Assembly (NCBI GenBank): GCA_030867875.1
Contig: JAOWCC010000019.1
Location: 78,706,861 to 78,770,860, forward strand
DNA: 64,000 nt
Reading direction: 5' to 3'
Origin: Actinernus sp. WN-2022
Lineage: Eukaryota > Cnidaria > Anthozoa > Actiniaria > Actinernidae
In this document: piece by piece, positions 54,735 to 64,000 of the stretch
How positions within the stretch are numbered: the first letter of the stretch is position 1
Layout of the letters: the number at the start of each line of letters is the position of its first letter
Position numbers and translations under genes: made by a program
Notes under the pieces: generated by a model
Told to the model about the DNA's origin: nothing
The model's input: only the letters and a program-made list of their open reading frames with translations
The model's database searches: none

Positions 54735-54957
54735 TTTAGAGCAGATTTCGTATGAGTGGGACAAACTACGGCAATGACTACGGCACGGTTACTGTACGAC
54801 ATGCCGTGACATTGAAATGGTTTCCTATTGTTTTTGTCCTACTGATCCAATCAAATTACAGAGATACGGTACAGCACGGTTACGGTACGGCTACGGTACG
54901 GCTACGGTAGGCTACATGCGCATGCCGTAGTTTGTACCACTCATACGAAATCTGCGT
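54735..54957. repeat. ~220-bp MITE
   Basis: GCAGATTTCGTATGAGTGGG + ACAAACTACGGCA on the left pairs with TGCCGTAGTTTGTACCACTC + ATACGAAATCTGC on the right. The interior has repeated TACGGTACGG motifs. Confidence 0.75.
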
Positions 54958-55844
54958 TCTATCATATTACCCATAAGGCCCGGGAGCGATTTCCTTTCAA
55001 AACCATTAACAAAAGTCACGTGATGGGGGCCGTACGTGTTTGACGTGAAAGTCCGGAAAAAGCGGTCCGGCTCTGCTCGATTTTTTTGCTTGATGGTTTT
55101 CCATTTTGGTGGCTCGCCTTGATTTAACAGGGACGCACCATACCCACTTTGAACGGCTGATACTCCACTGTCAGAGCTCGGTCGGGCTAGCCACTTCACT
55201 CATTTACTAGAAATAGAATAAACTTTCCAAAAATATAGGTTTGTTTGACATCGGTGTTACCATAGCAACACAGCGTTGACGTCATGTATTAAACATATCA
55301 TAAATTTTCGCGAAATCTAGACCTAACCTTGTAGTCTAAATGTAGGCCTGCAAGACTGCAAAAGTTAAAAACATTGTATGCGAGCGTTTTCGATAAAAAT
55401 TGGGTTGAATATTTACGTTAAAAATATTAACAAAATTAACACACCATGCAGCCAATCCCAATGACATTAGCACCATCCAAACCAAGTTCAAAGAACTAGA
55501 GTCTATGTTAAAATCATTCAACTCATCCAATGTATTTTCTAGAAACGAAAATAAAGCCAGAGTTGAAACTTACTCAAAGGTCTCTTTCACTGACTCATCT
55601 TGCGCTAACACAGTGCCGGCTAATCCGAATCTTAAAAAGATTATTATCAAACAATGGCATTTTATTGCTAACTATCAAAACCTTAACAGGATATTTTTCT
55701 TATAAGAAGGAAAAATCACTTAATGACTTTTTAGTCAGATCCTAACTTCCCTCTAATACCAGCACTCTAAAACGAGCCGTAGAAGGCGAGGCAGTGACAA
55801 TATTTACAAACTCTTCTTCCACCTACCTGGTGAAACTGAATGTT

Positions 55845-56099
55845 TAGAGCGGTTTTCAGTTGAGTGTAGTAAAACCAAACGCAAATTATCCACAGCCTGC
55901 CAATCATAGGAGCGAGTAATCACAAGTAACTCATAAATGGCTTCCCTGTGAGCCAATGACAAACCAAAGCTAAACCAAAACCAATTTGCGTTTGGTTTTA
56001 CTTTGGATTCTGATTGGTTGGTTTACTTTCTCAGCCAATAGGAGAGCTTAGTAAACGCAAAACCAAAACACTTCCGACAGTCAATTGAAATCCGCTCTA
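55845..56099. repeat. GAGCGG-type MITE, second copy
   Basis: The TAGAGCGGTTTTCAGTTGAG left end and CAATTGAAATCCGCTCTA right end, flanked by TA, match the element at 22175-22516. The interior has the same AAACCAAA and CCAAT blocks. Confidence 0.75.
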
Positions 56100-56100
56100 T

Positions 56101-56371
56101 GTGGATGACGGGCACACAACTGTACTACTCTGATACGGATCCGAACTGAAATTAACTGGGCGTGCAGCCTGATGTCCACATAGCAAACTCTTGGTACAAA
56201 CAAAATGGACTGATCGCTAACCCAACTAAGCACCAAGCAATGGTGTTGGGCAGTTCTCAGCTTGACCTTTCCTTTCCAGTAAAAGACAAACTGGATCTTC
56301 TAGGCATGACATTAGATAATGAAATGAGCTTCAAGGAGTACACAACCATACACCAACCAAGTCATTATTAG
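56101..56371 (+). mobile_element. RT remnant of a LINE
   Basis: YVDDGHTTVLL at the start, then IANSWYKQNGLIANPTKHQA and KLDLLGMTLDNEMSFKEY, correspond to the RT motif C region and its downstream part. The frame is broken, and the 3' portion is absent. Confidence 0.65.
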
Positions 56372-56420
56372 CCGTACACAGCCGTATTAGATGCTTAGCT
56401 GACTAATAACCTATATGTAT

Positions 56421-56426
56421 TTTATT
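56421..56426 (-). terminator. polyadenylation signal AATAAA for the MGNNLS gene
   Basis: On the minus strand AATAAA lies 34 bases after the stop codon at 56460, a compact and plausible 3' UTR. It supports the three-exon model. Confidence 0.5.
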
Positions 56427-56459
56427 GAATTGTACTGTATGCATGTACGCCGGATGTGA

Positions 56460-56664
56460 CTAAAATCTCTTAAGTAACACTTTCGCCTTGATTCGCTGGG
56501 TTTTTGTTTGATCGACAGCGTCACACGAGGTGGGACGACGGCAGCCATAGCGACTGGCACTGGTCGAACTGGCGTTTGGATGCATGAATGGTGAGTGAAT
56601 ACCAGCCTCGGTGGCATCATGGGAACTGCTTGAGTTAAGGGCTTGATGGCTTTTTTCGAACTCC
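56460..56664 (-). CDS. MGNNLS gene exon 3 (terminal)
   Basis: 205 bp: the first base completes TGG, then 67 codons open to TAG at 56460-56462. It is Ser- and His-rich (NSSSSHDATEAG) and then basic (TQRIKAKVLLKRF). Confidence 0.68.
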
Positions 56665-59263
56665 CTAAAAAAGAGAGAAAGAAAATATGTTATTGGGGTG
56701 GCAGACCCGGAGTGGATATGAAAATTTATAACATACTCAACTAAATATCTGAATTCTGACTGGTCAATGACGAGTGCATCTAAAGGTTGAGTGCACTACA
56801 TTATAAACAAAAAATCGCAGGAAGTGCTCGTGCTATACTTGATTTATAGGCACTAATTATTAGAACTTTCAAAATATCACTCAGTGCCTATACAAGTATT
56901 TACGAAGTCTAAGTTCCATGGCAGTTATTCTAGAAGATAGGGCATCTAAGGTAGGTGCTGGAGATGTAGCGAGCTGCTTATATTCCATGTCTAGCGCGTT
57001 AAAAAGAAATATCAGTCTGAGATACGGTACACACCCGCGTCATCACTTGCAAAGAGAAGGGAGAAATGAGCGAAGTATAACGAAAACTAGAGGCGAAACG
57101 GCAACAACACAAATGCACATTTGTGAGGCAATATAACGCACGTACACATCAAATTGAAATATAAACACGGCAACATCGGCCGACACGTGCAAATGGGAAC
57201 AGGGAAACAAGCGAAGTATATATATATTAACTAATTCAATAGGGGTGAAACGGCAACTGCACAAATCCGTATTTGTGAGGCAATATAACGCACATACAAA
57301 CCAAAGTCTGAAATATATAAACGGCAACAGCGGCCGACACGTGCAAAGGATATAAAACGGGGAAAAGGGGCAACAGATATAAAACAAACTGAGAAGAAAC
57401 CGCTACTGTGACTTATGATTGAGTCAAGCGAGACAGCACATATGTGTATACTAGAGCTATGACATGGCAAGCCAAGCAGAGCTAAGGAAAAGGGCCAAAA
57501 GTACATAAATCTAAAAAGGATAATACGTCCGGTTCAGGTGGTGGGTCAGCCGGGTTAGTATCTGTAGGAACAGGATTCGGCGCGAGTAAGGCTTGTGTAG
57601 TTCACGGCGAGGGGTCGCGGAACTTGGACATTCATAGCAGTGGACATTCATCATTAATAGGCGACGAAAGACTTGCATACTATAGGGTAGCACGCGCTGT
57701 GGCGGCTGTGCGTTACTGACGTGAACTGCGCAAGGGAGTCGGTGGAGCTCTTATTTATACTCGCACTGAAAGGAACTGGTGCACATAGTTGTGTTATACG
57801 GCTGATAATTTTTACTCGTCAATTTTCAGGCTCGAAAAAATTAAACCGACTCGTAATAACCTCTTTTCGATCTACACTGTACTGTGAAGAAAAAAAAAAT
57901 CGAGATTCACACATAAATTGAAACAAAAATACGAAAAATAAGACCTGAGAATTATGGCGAACTAGTTTGGGTAGCTTCCTCCAATCAGAACGTAAAACTG
58001 GGCAATATTCTCAATAGAAAAAGCGCCCAATTAGCTGGTATCACAGGCTCTATCACAGGGCCTACTATTTATCGACCTTATCCGAGAAGAAGTGAAGGTC
58101 TAACCATTCGCAATTCGAGAACGAGATTGTTTCACAAAGGTAGCACCTTCTATTTAATTATTTTAAAACGCCGAGTATTGCATGGTTCGGCCGCAAATCC
58201 AGCCCACGACCTCCACACGTTAGACCGGCGCTCTCCTAGTCTGCGAACCGGCTCATGGGCATAGTATGAGGTGAGGGAAGAAGAGCTCTCCTTCTTTTCT
58301 CCCTCTCATCAGCCTGTTCACAGGCTAGCGCTCTCTCAAATGGTAGCTACGCGTCGAATTAAAAACTAGGTTTTCAACGTCTACCGAGAAAGATGGTAGA
58401 AATATAACAGAGCGTTTCCTGTATATAACGAAATTTTAACAGAAATATTAGTCCACGTCGCGCCAGAAAAATAAAACCTCTACACGTGCATGGCATACCC
58501 AGGATAATTTAATGCTATTTCTATATCAGGTATTCTATTGAAAATTCGGACATCAGAAAAATAAATTTAAGTAGCTAAGTGAATGAAAGCTTGAAAATTC
58601 GTTCAGTATGTAAAGGAAAACGAACACTTACCATAAAGTCGGGTCGGGTCCATCGCTAGTCCCGAAGAAAGGTTGGTTCTTCCCTTCATCGTTAGCCAAA
58701 ACCTGGGTTATTCGAATTTGCGGCAGGATCTCATCACCACGAATATTCCCTTGACAATTTTCAACTGTTTCTCTCTCCTCTAAACCTTCTAAAAACAGGT
58801 CCTGCGTTCCAATACCTGCCATGATGGGGAAATATTGAGCTGTAGATTCGGCCGCTCCCTTTTTATCGGTATCATCTACAGCTGTAGCGGCCTCAGACTG
58901 CCCCTCGGTTGATACCAGGCCCGCAAAATCGAACATCGTGAAGGCTGTATCACGGCTAGTGATGCATTTTGGGCTTGAGTGTGGTGAAGAATTGATGATA
59001 CTTCTCAAACCAAACTCTAAAATGAAGGAAATTAAAATTCGGTTAGTCGTCAGAACATGTTGTTCGACCTGTCAACTCTGATTTGAAATTCCGAGTGAAA
59101 TTCAACGGATCACCGGCTCTCAAAACGTCTTACCTGAACTATCGACTTGAACATCCAATACCATCGGTCGTGACACACCAGATGAGGAGCGCGCTTGAGT
59201 TTTAGATTTAACTCGTGCGAAAATCTGAACTGTAGAATAGCTCGTACTCAAGTTATTTCCCAT
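56460..59263 (-). CDS. uncharacterised three-exon gene, N-myristoylation-type start
   Basis: Exons 59134-59263, 58632-59016 and 56460-56664 join in consistent phase to 720 bp, 239 aa. All sites are GT-AG: donor GTTCAG|GTAAGA, acceptor TTCATTTTAG, donor TTTATG|GTAAGT, acceptor CTCTTTTTTAG. The ATG is the first after an in-frame TAA upstream. The start MGNNLSTSYS fits the N-myristoylation consensus (Gly2, Ser6). The rest is hydrophilic, rich in Ser, Thr and acidic residues, without a membrane segment, and ends with a basic tail (RIKAKVLLKRF). I do not recognise the family. It may be a membrane-anchored adaptor or signalling protein (inference from the N-terminus only). The 2-kb second intron contains a tandem repeat. 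Confidence 0.75.
57060..57390. repeat. two ~155-bp diverged tandem units
   Basis: GAAACGGCAAC(A/T)(A/G)CACAAAT, TTTGTGAGGCAATATAACGC and CGGCCGACACGTGCAAA blocks occur in the same order at about 57095-57200 and 57245-57350. It lies in intron 2 of the MGNNLS gene. Confidence 0.75.
58632..59016 (-). CDS. MGNNLS gene exon 2
   Basis: 385 bp, phase 1 to 2, starting EFGLRSIINSS. It contains FTMFDFAGLVSTEGQSEAA and the acidic GLEERETVENCQGN, and ends SDGPDPTL. An acidic, Ser-rich, probably disordered segment. Confidence 0.78.
59134..59263 (-). CDS. MGNNLS gene exon 1
   Basis: 43 codons plus one base from ATG at 59263. It reads MGNNLSTSYS... to VLDVQVDSS, then donor TCAG|GTAAGA. Confidence 0.72.
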
Positions 59264-60063
59264 CGCTTTTCCTTTCAGCTGACTGGAAACCGACTGTTCT
59301 GTTAGATACTCTTGCTGGACTGTTTACTCATCAAAAAGAGCACGACTATTTGCTTGTTTCTCCTACTGTCAAAACATGTCTCTGAATGACGCTAATTAGC
59401 ATAGAAGCTTAACAAATCAACTCTCAATTTCCTGTTCATGCATGTACGTGCTGTTGGTGTCCTGTTTGAAGTTCTAAACTGCCCGGTTACACAATAGAGA
59501 GAGATCGAAATACTTTACGATTACAGGGTCGTTTATTTTAGTCATACCCGTGTTATGTCGTTGTTCTGGACAGCTTCAAGTGACCAGAAAAATAAGCAAA
59601 TCCAGTCAATAAATAAAATACCGCTTTCTCCTTCTAGGGTGGTGTCGATTGTTTCTTCACAAGAGAGACCGCCAAAGTTATTTGTTTCAAACCGTGTTTT
59701 TCCATAACTATATTTAACAGCAACTGTAACGCACCCTATAACTACTCGTTTCAAGGTGCAGATTAAACGTTGTGTTAGATGATTGTTAGATGATAGATAG
59801 ATATGGATAGACAGGTGTTAGGTGATAGATAGATCGTTTATTACATTAAACCCAATTGAACATGAATTATTTCACATCCTAGCAAACTGATGATTGCATA
59901 GTTGAGCACTTACGTTGAAAAAAAAGAGTTTTGGAATCTGTTTGTCTTACCAGTAGGGATAGTGAAGGATCGTTTGCATCGTAAATTTACATGAGGTTTA
60001 GTGGAAGTAGCGAAAAAAGAAGCGAGACTATTAACATTACTGAAACACTTACTACATAATAGC

Positions 60064-60231
60064 CCACTTCCGCGATATGCTTTACTTGTCACGCACAAAG
60101 GTTTCAATACGAGGCTCCGTGCTAAATTAAATGTATTCTTTTCTCTATGAAAATAATAAATTCAATTTAGCACACAGGGCCTCGTATATTGAAACCTTTG
60201 TGCGTGACAAGTAAAGCATATCGCGGAAGTG
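60064..60231. repeat. 168-bp foldback, ~65-bp arms
   Basis: CACTTCCGCGATATGCTTTA + CTTGTCACGCACAAAGG on the left pairs with CCTTTGTGCGTGACAAGTAA + AGCATATCGCGGAAGTG on the right. There are one or two mismatches and an AT-rich loop. Confidence 0.85.
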
Positions 60232-60358
60232 AGCAATTGAGATTTACGTTCACAAAGCGGTACAATAGGCGATTTGCATGACGTCACATACTACAACTAC
60301 CAGAATGCTTTGCGCGTTTTCTTTTGTTCCTCTAATTTAGACCATTGTCTTGGAATTC

Positions 60359-60640
60359 TCAAAGGTGTTGCAAAATCTGAATAAGAAAAAGAATTTGAAA
60401 AGATTCTGGTAGTTGAAGTAAAATGACGCCATCATGAAAATCGCCTATTCCTGCTGTACTATTAGCGGGTCTTTCATAGCCATAAATTATGTTCATAGCA
60501 CGTTTCTGTATACGTTCTAGACTGTAACTATGGTTACTATGATAACATAGGTTGGGAGAATTTATATTCACATCAGTGAATTTCACATATTTCAATTGAT
60601 CGCAAATAACATGGTCTTCAATAATGTCAATATTCATCTA
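60359..60640 (-). mobile_element. LINE remnant
   Basis: YSLERIQKRAMNIIYGYE on the minus strand matches the LERxQRRAxRII motif found downstream of the RT core in CR1/L2-type elements. Nothing else of the element is readable. Confidence 0.55.
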
Positions 60641-60907
60641 CATGAAGGACGTATTCAACTACAACCTGTAGCATCTTTAAAAAGACATCGGACGACGTAA
60701 AGTCACAGAACTGGTAAGTATAATAAGTAAAGTTTATTTTGACACAAATTTAAAGATTTCATCTTTAGAGTTAACGCTATATTCATCCTGCAACATTGAG
60801 CTAAACAAGGCAAAATACGTTTGAAATCGTTGCCACAGGAAGCCCAAAACCAATTTTGAGGTAGCCCTAAGTGAGTGAGAACTATTCGTTTACCTTTGCA
60901 CGTCTTT

Positions 60908-61290
60908 TCTCGTGTGCTGCCATCCACTCTCGTGTGCTGCCATCCACTCTCGTGCGCTCTCATAGACTCTCGTGCGCTGCATTGACTCTCGTGCGCTCTC
61001 ATCGACTCTCGTGCGCTCTCATAGACTCTCGTGCGCTCTCATCGACTCTCGTGCGCTCTCATCGACTCTCGTGCGCTCTCGTGCGCTCTCATTGACTCTC
61101 GTGCGCTCTCATCGACTCTCGTGCGCTCGCATCGACTCTCGTGCGCTCGCATCGACTCTCGTGCGCTCTCATCGACTCTCGTGCGCTCTCATCGACTCTC
61201 GTGCGCTCGCATCGACTCTCGTGCGCTCGCATCGACTCTCGTGCGCTCGCATCGACTCTCGTGCGCTCTCATCGACTCTCGTGCGCTCCG
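60908..61290 (+). repeat. 20-bp minisatellite, ~19 units
   Basis: Consensus TCGTGCGCTCTCATCGACTC, with CTCATC/CGCATC alternation, older variants at the left (TCGTGTGCTGCCATCCACTC), one 19-bp unit and one 10-bp partial unit. Decayed related pieces (GACTCTCGTCAACTCTCGTC) continue to about 61370. All three plus-strand frames are open because 20 is not a multiple of 3 and the unit lacks stops. Translation is unlikely. Confidence 0.9.
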
Positions 61291-61650
61291 GCATCGAATT
61301 TAAACCTAATAAAATTGTAACGAGGGTCGACGTTTTGCGTGACTCTCGTCAACTCTCGTCAACTCTCCGGGTGATAGTCAATGACATTTAAAGAAAACTC
61401 TCGTCCAAGCTCTGATCTCTCATGCACTCTCATGCTCGTTTGATCGGAGCCCAAGTTAACAAAGGGCCATGTAGAATATTACCGATCTTCGTGTTAGCGG
61501 TAAACGTGCTACTCACTATAATTACGTGACTTGACTTGAGTTATTACTTGGTTAAAATTTACCTCAGGATTAACGCTAATCGAGCTCGAACAACTCGCTG
61601 AGTTCAGTTCGGCTAGAAGTGATCAATGTAAAGCAACCTTTGTAATGTTG

Positions 61651-61956
61651 TTATTTCCAGGCAAGATACCAGAACACAGACCAGTTAGGAACTACACCAA
61701 TACATACTACTGGATAGGACCACGCACCAAGGAGATGTAAATCGCGTAAAGAAATCACAACAGCGTTGTGCACTGTTTCTATGGTTACCGTTGCTAGGGC
61801 GCTGAGGTCTTTCTGATCAGCATAGGATATAATGTTATACGCAAGACAGAGCTGAAGGAGAACTGCAGGCGGTGAGGCGAGGACGAGGAGGAACACCTGT
61901 GAGGCTCGGCGGAGACTGTGAAAACAAAACCCAGCAATCTTATAAGGGAACCTCAG
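61651..61956 (-). CDS. terminal exon of an unidentified multi-pass membrane protein (partial)
   Basis: Acceptor TTGTTTTTCAG is followed by 101 codons to TAA at 61651-61653. The peptide starts LRFPYKIAGFCFHSLRRASQ. It has a strongly hydrophobic stretch (VFLLVLASPPAVLLQLCLAY, about residues 21-40) and a second near the end (WSYPVVCIGVVPNWSVFWYL), so at least two membrane segments, and it finishes with Trp-rich FWYLAWK. The frame is open above the acceptor, but that part runs into a foldback (62011-62100). Upstream exons should lie at higher coordinates or beyond 64000; none could be identified. The family is not recognised. Confidence 0.55.
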   Translation of the reverse strand: MRFPYKIAGFCFHSLRRASQVFLLVLASPPAVLLQLCLAYNIISYADQKDLSALATVTIETVHNAVVISLRDLHLLGAWSYPVVCIGVVPNWSVFWYLAWK

Positions 61957-62010
61957 CTGAAAAACAATGTTTGTTCTCAAGTGTTTGTTATGCATGCCTA
62001 AGTCTGCTGC

Positions 62011-62100
62011 CATCTTGTATCTCATGACGTCACAGTGTTGCCCTGTGTTGTTTTCTGACAATGGGGGCAACACTGTGACGTCATAAAATCCAAGATGGCG
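62011..62100. repeat. 90-bp foldback
   Basis: GCCATCTTG...CATGACGTCACAGTGTTGCC pairs with GGCAACACTGTGACGTCATA...CAAGATGGC. The arms carry a CRE-like TGACGTCA. Confidence 0.8.
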
Positions 62101-62881
62101 GCTCGCACGAAATTCAAGTGAGTTTTATCGACAGGAATATCGGTGCATAAATGACATCTAGTGACTAGTGTACAATTTACTGGAGACAAACGCAGTTTTT
62201 CAGCCGACATTCTCTTTAATAGAGTTGTCACTCGAACAAATGAAAACTGGCGATCTTCAAGCTCAAACCGTGGTATTCACCCAACTACCCCCCCCCCCCC
62301 CCCCCTCCCCCAACTCTCCAAACATCCCAGTATGGCGATGATTTCAAAATACGATGATTTCAAAATACAACTAGCTGATTAAATTTCAGCTTCAAAATCG
62401 AACTACTGAAAGACAATTTTTGTTAATGATAAATCCGCCAAGGAAATTAATGGGGCGCTGCCTGAATTCACAAGCAACTCAGTAATATTAATAATTTACC
62501 CAACGCTGATATGCACATTTAATGAAGGTGGCAATAAAAATACTGTCTGTCCGTCATATCTACACGCATTTATATTACTAACTTCTCCTCTTTCTTTAAA
62601 CCATATACAACTACACGAGTTTATAGACTTCACAGTATATAAAATATGACTTTGAATCGATCTGCATGCAAATACAATTCCAATTTGTAGGTTTGTTTAT
62701 TTTCTTGATAACATGATAACAGCTCTCTGTCTGTTTTCAATGGCGCCATATCTTCAATTTACTAAAAAAATATTTTGTCATCAGATTAGTATTATTCATT
62801 TATCTAGCCTACATAGTAAGGCAGTCTAAAATGCTCAGATGTGAGCGTAGACTTATATGGTAAATAAATAAAATAAACAAC

Positions 62882-63155
62882 ATGCAGTACCCCCTAACTG
62901 TGGCAAGGGTTTACAAGCTACAGAAATTGAAGAATCGTGCTGCTCGTGTTTTATTGAACGCGTCATTTGATTCAAATACTCAGACACTGCGTGAAACTCT
63001 TACCTGGAAAAACAAAACACCAACATCTACTAGATCCTGCAGTTATGGTGTACAAGTCACTAAATAATTTAGCTCCAGATTATCTTTGCTCAAAATTTAT
63101 CTTTAGGAATGAGCTAGGTAATTATTCACTATGCGATCTTACTAATAAGAAGTAA
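62882..63155 (+). mobile_element. LINE remnant
   Basis: LQKLKNRAARVLLNASFDSN, then in a shifted frame LDPAVMVYKSLNNLAPDYLC and RNELGNYSLCD, are the post-RT segment of an L2/CR1-type ORF. The frame break is near 63010. Confidence 0.75.
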
Positions 63156-63159
63156 TATG

Positions 63160-63283
63160 TAAAACACTCAGAGCTGTTTTAGAAGCGATTTCTAAATTCA
63201 GTGAGAGGGGGTTGAAAAACCTCGGTTTTCTCACTGTATTTAGAAACTCGCTTCTAAAACAAGCTCTGAGTGTTTTGCATGGC
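63160..63283. repeat. ~124-bp MITE
   Basis: AAAACACTCAGAGCTGTTTT + AGAAGCGA on the left pairs with TCGCTTCTAAAACAAGCTCT + GAGTGTTTT on the right, with small mismatches. It abuts the LINE scrap. Confidence 0.8.
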
Positions 63284-64000
63284 TTCTCAAATTCCACTTT
63301 AATGATAAAACAAGAAGCTGCACGCAGCTTGAATTCCGGCGTATCTTTTGTAACGCGGACGATCTCAGATACCTGCGTATTTGCCAATTACAACGCACAA
63401 TCAGATGCGAAAGTACGCACATACAGTTGATCTCATCTAAAACTCCACGAGTCAGAACACGAGTGAACACAAGTAGAATACGAGCGACTTAAAGTAAGCC
63501 AGGGTACCCTAGGATAACACAGGTAGCCCAAAAATACTAGGATCCAAATACTAAGATGATCTGTTCTACTTCACATGAGTGAGTAGTCAGGACATGAGTG
63601 AACACGAGTGCACAGCGGTTAATAATTTAATTAACAAAAAAATGTAATAAACAAATATAAATATAATTGTTTTATCGTCTTAGTTGTCTCGGGTTACCTG
63701 TGTTATCAGTGCGGTACCCTATTTTTGTATTTCCGGGCTACCTCTGTTATTCTAGCTTGACTTAGTTGTGTCGGGTTATTTGTGTTTTAAGTAAGGTACC
63801 CTCTCATTGTATTTTCGGGCTACTTGTGTTCACATCGTTATCATCATGCACACAGCCAGATCACTGTTACTACACACGCACAATCTGTTAAACTGGATTG
63901 GACAATCAGATGCGAAAATAACAAGGAGCTGGACGCATCTTTAAAGAGGAACCAAAGCCTAAAATCAATTCAATATCTATGCAAAGATGTATTCGAAATA

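Larger units (their letters stand above)
50885..56459. other. intergenic region between the transporter and the MGNNLS gene
   Basis: Supported content is repeats only: a MITE at 51283-51406, a (CAAT)n tail at 51600, foldbacks at 51972-52113 and 54735-54957, a tandem pair at 54238-54412, a MITE at 55845-56099 and an RT scrap at 56101-56371. 52530-54230 and 54960-55840 show no supported gene. A minus frame at 53406-53786 looks repeat-derived. Confidence 0.5.
59264..61650. other. intergenic region
   Basis: It contains a GATA-type simple repeat near 59780-59835, a foldback at 60064-60231, a LINE scrap at 60359-60640 and the 20-bp array at 60908-61290. No gene is supported. Confidence 0.5.
61957..64000. 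other. right-edge noncoding region
   Basis: It contains a foldback at 62011-62100, a poly-C run at 62287-62310, a LINE scrap at 62882-63155 and a MITE at 63160-63283. The rest (62400-62880 and 63480-64000) shows only AT-rich and TGTGTT-rich sequence. Confidence 0.5.

Noticed and set aside
57043..57506. Cys/Phe-rich minus-strand frames of about 90-115 residues
   Set aside because: They are translations of a ~155-bp tandem repeat in an intron, with hydrophobic composition caused by the repeat. There is no coding support.
60972..61391. A Ser/Arg/Leu-repeat protein
   Set aside because: The frames exist in all three registers only because the 20-bp unit lacks stops. There is no other coding evidence.
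61957..62073. Extending the membrane-protein exon up to 62073
   Set aside because: A strong acceptor lies at 61957-61958, and the upstream part of the frame runs into the 62011-62100 foldback.

Overview
The window reads as metazoan nuclear DNA, most likely from an anthozoan cnidarian such as a stony coral. The reasons are AT-rich sequence, GT-AG introns, two cnidarian-style DEG/ENaC channel genes, a VGAT-like transporter, and a heavy load of L2/CR1-type non-LTR elements, a Ty3/gypsy element, a tRNA-derived SINE and many short foldback elements (MITEs). The species is inferred, not proven. Most short open frames here are noise or pieces of mobile elements.

Host genes that can be supported: (1) a C-terminal exon on + at 1809-2041, with a polyadenylation signal at 2420. 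(2) Two tandem paralogous DEG/ENaC (ASIC-like) genes on the minus strand, each with six exons in identical phases. Gene A is 9665-19713 (516 aa) and gene B is 24034-42125 (511 aa). (3) A single-exon VGAT/SLC32-like amino-acid transporter on + at 49442-50884. (4) An unrecognised three-exon gene on minus, 56460-59263 (239 aa), whose product starts MGNNLS, a likely N-myristoylation signal. (5) A minus-strand terminal exon of an unidentified membrane protein at 61651-61956.

Mobile DNA fills the introns and spacers. Intron 2 of gene A holds a 4-kb palindromic DNA transposon (13895-17947). Its ~1.44-kb inverted arms each carry the same broken 5' half of an integrase-like transposase, and GTTATT flanks both ends. 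Intron 2 of gene B holds a degraded Ty3/gypsy element (29011-37331) with a 5'-truncated LINE (33033-35575) inserted antisense in its RNase H region. Other LINE fragments lie at 26036-26806, 39105-40110, 43560-46920, 47880-48120, 56101-56371, 60359-60640 and 62882-63155.

The spacers are packed with foldback elements. Several form families: one with GAGCGG ends at TA sites, one with CGGTTTCTGGG ends, and a TTAA-flanked element at 47208-47634 whose empty site can be seen in a diverged duplicate at 37341-37501. Tandem repeats include a 20-bp array at 60908-61290. The two channel genes probably arose by one tandem duplication and were then enlarged independently by insertions. A ~280-bp identical tract at the end of exon 1 suggests later gene conversion.
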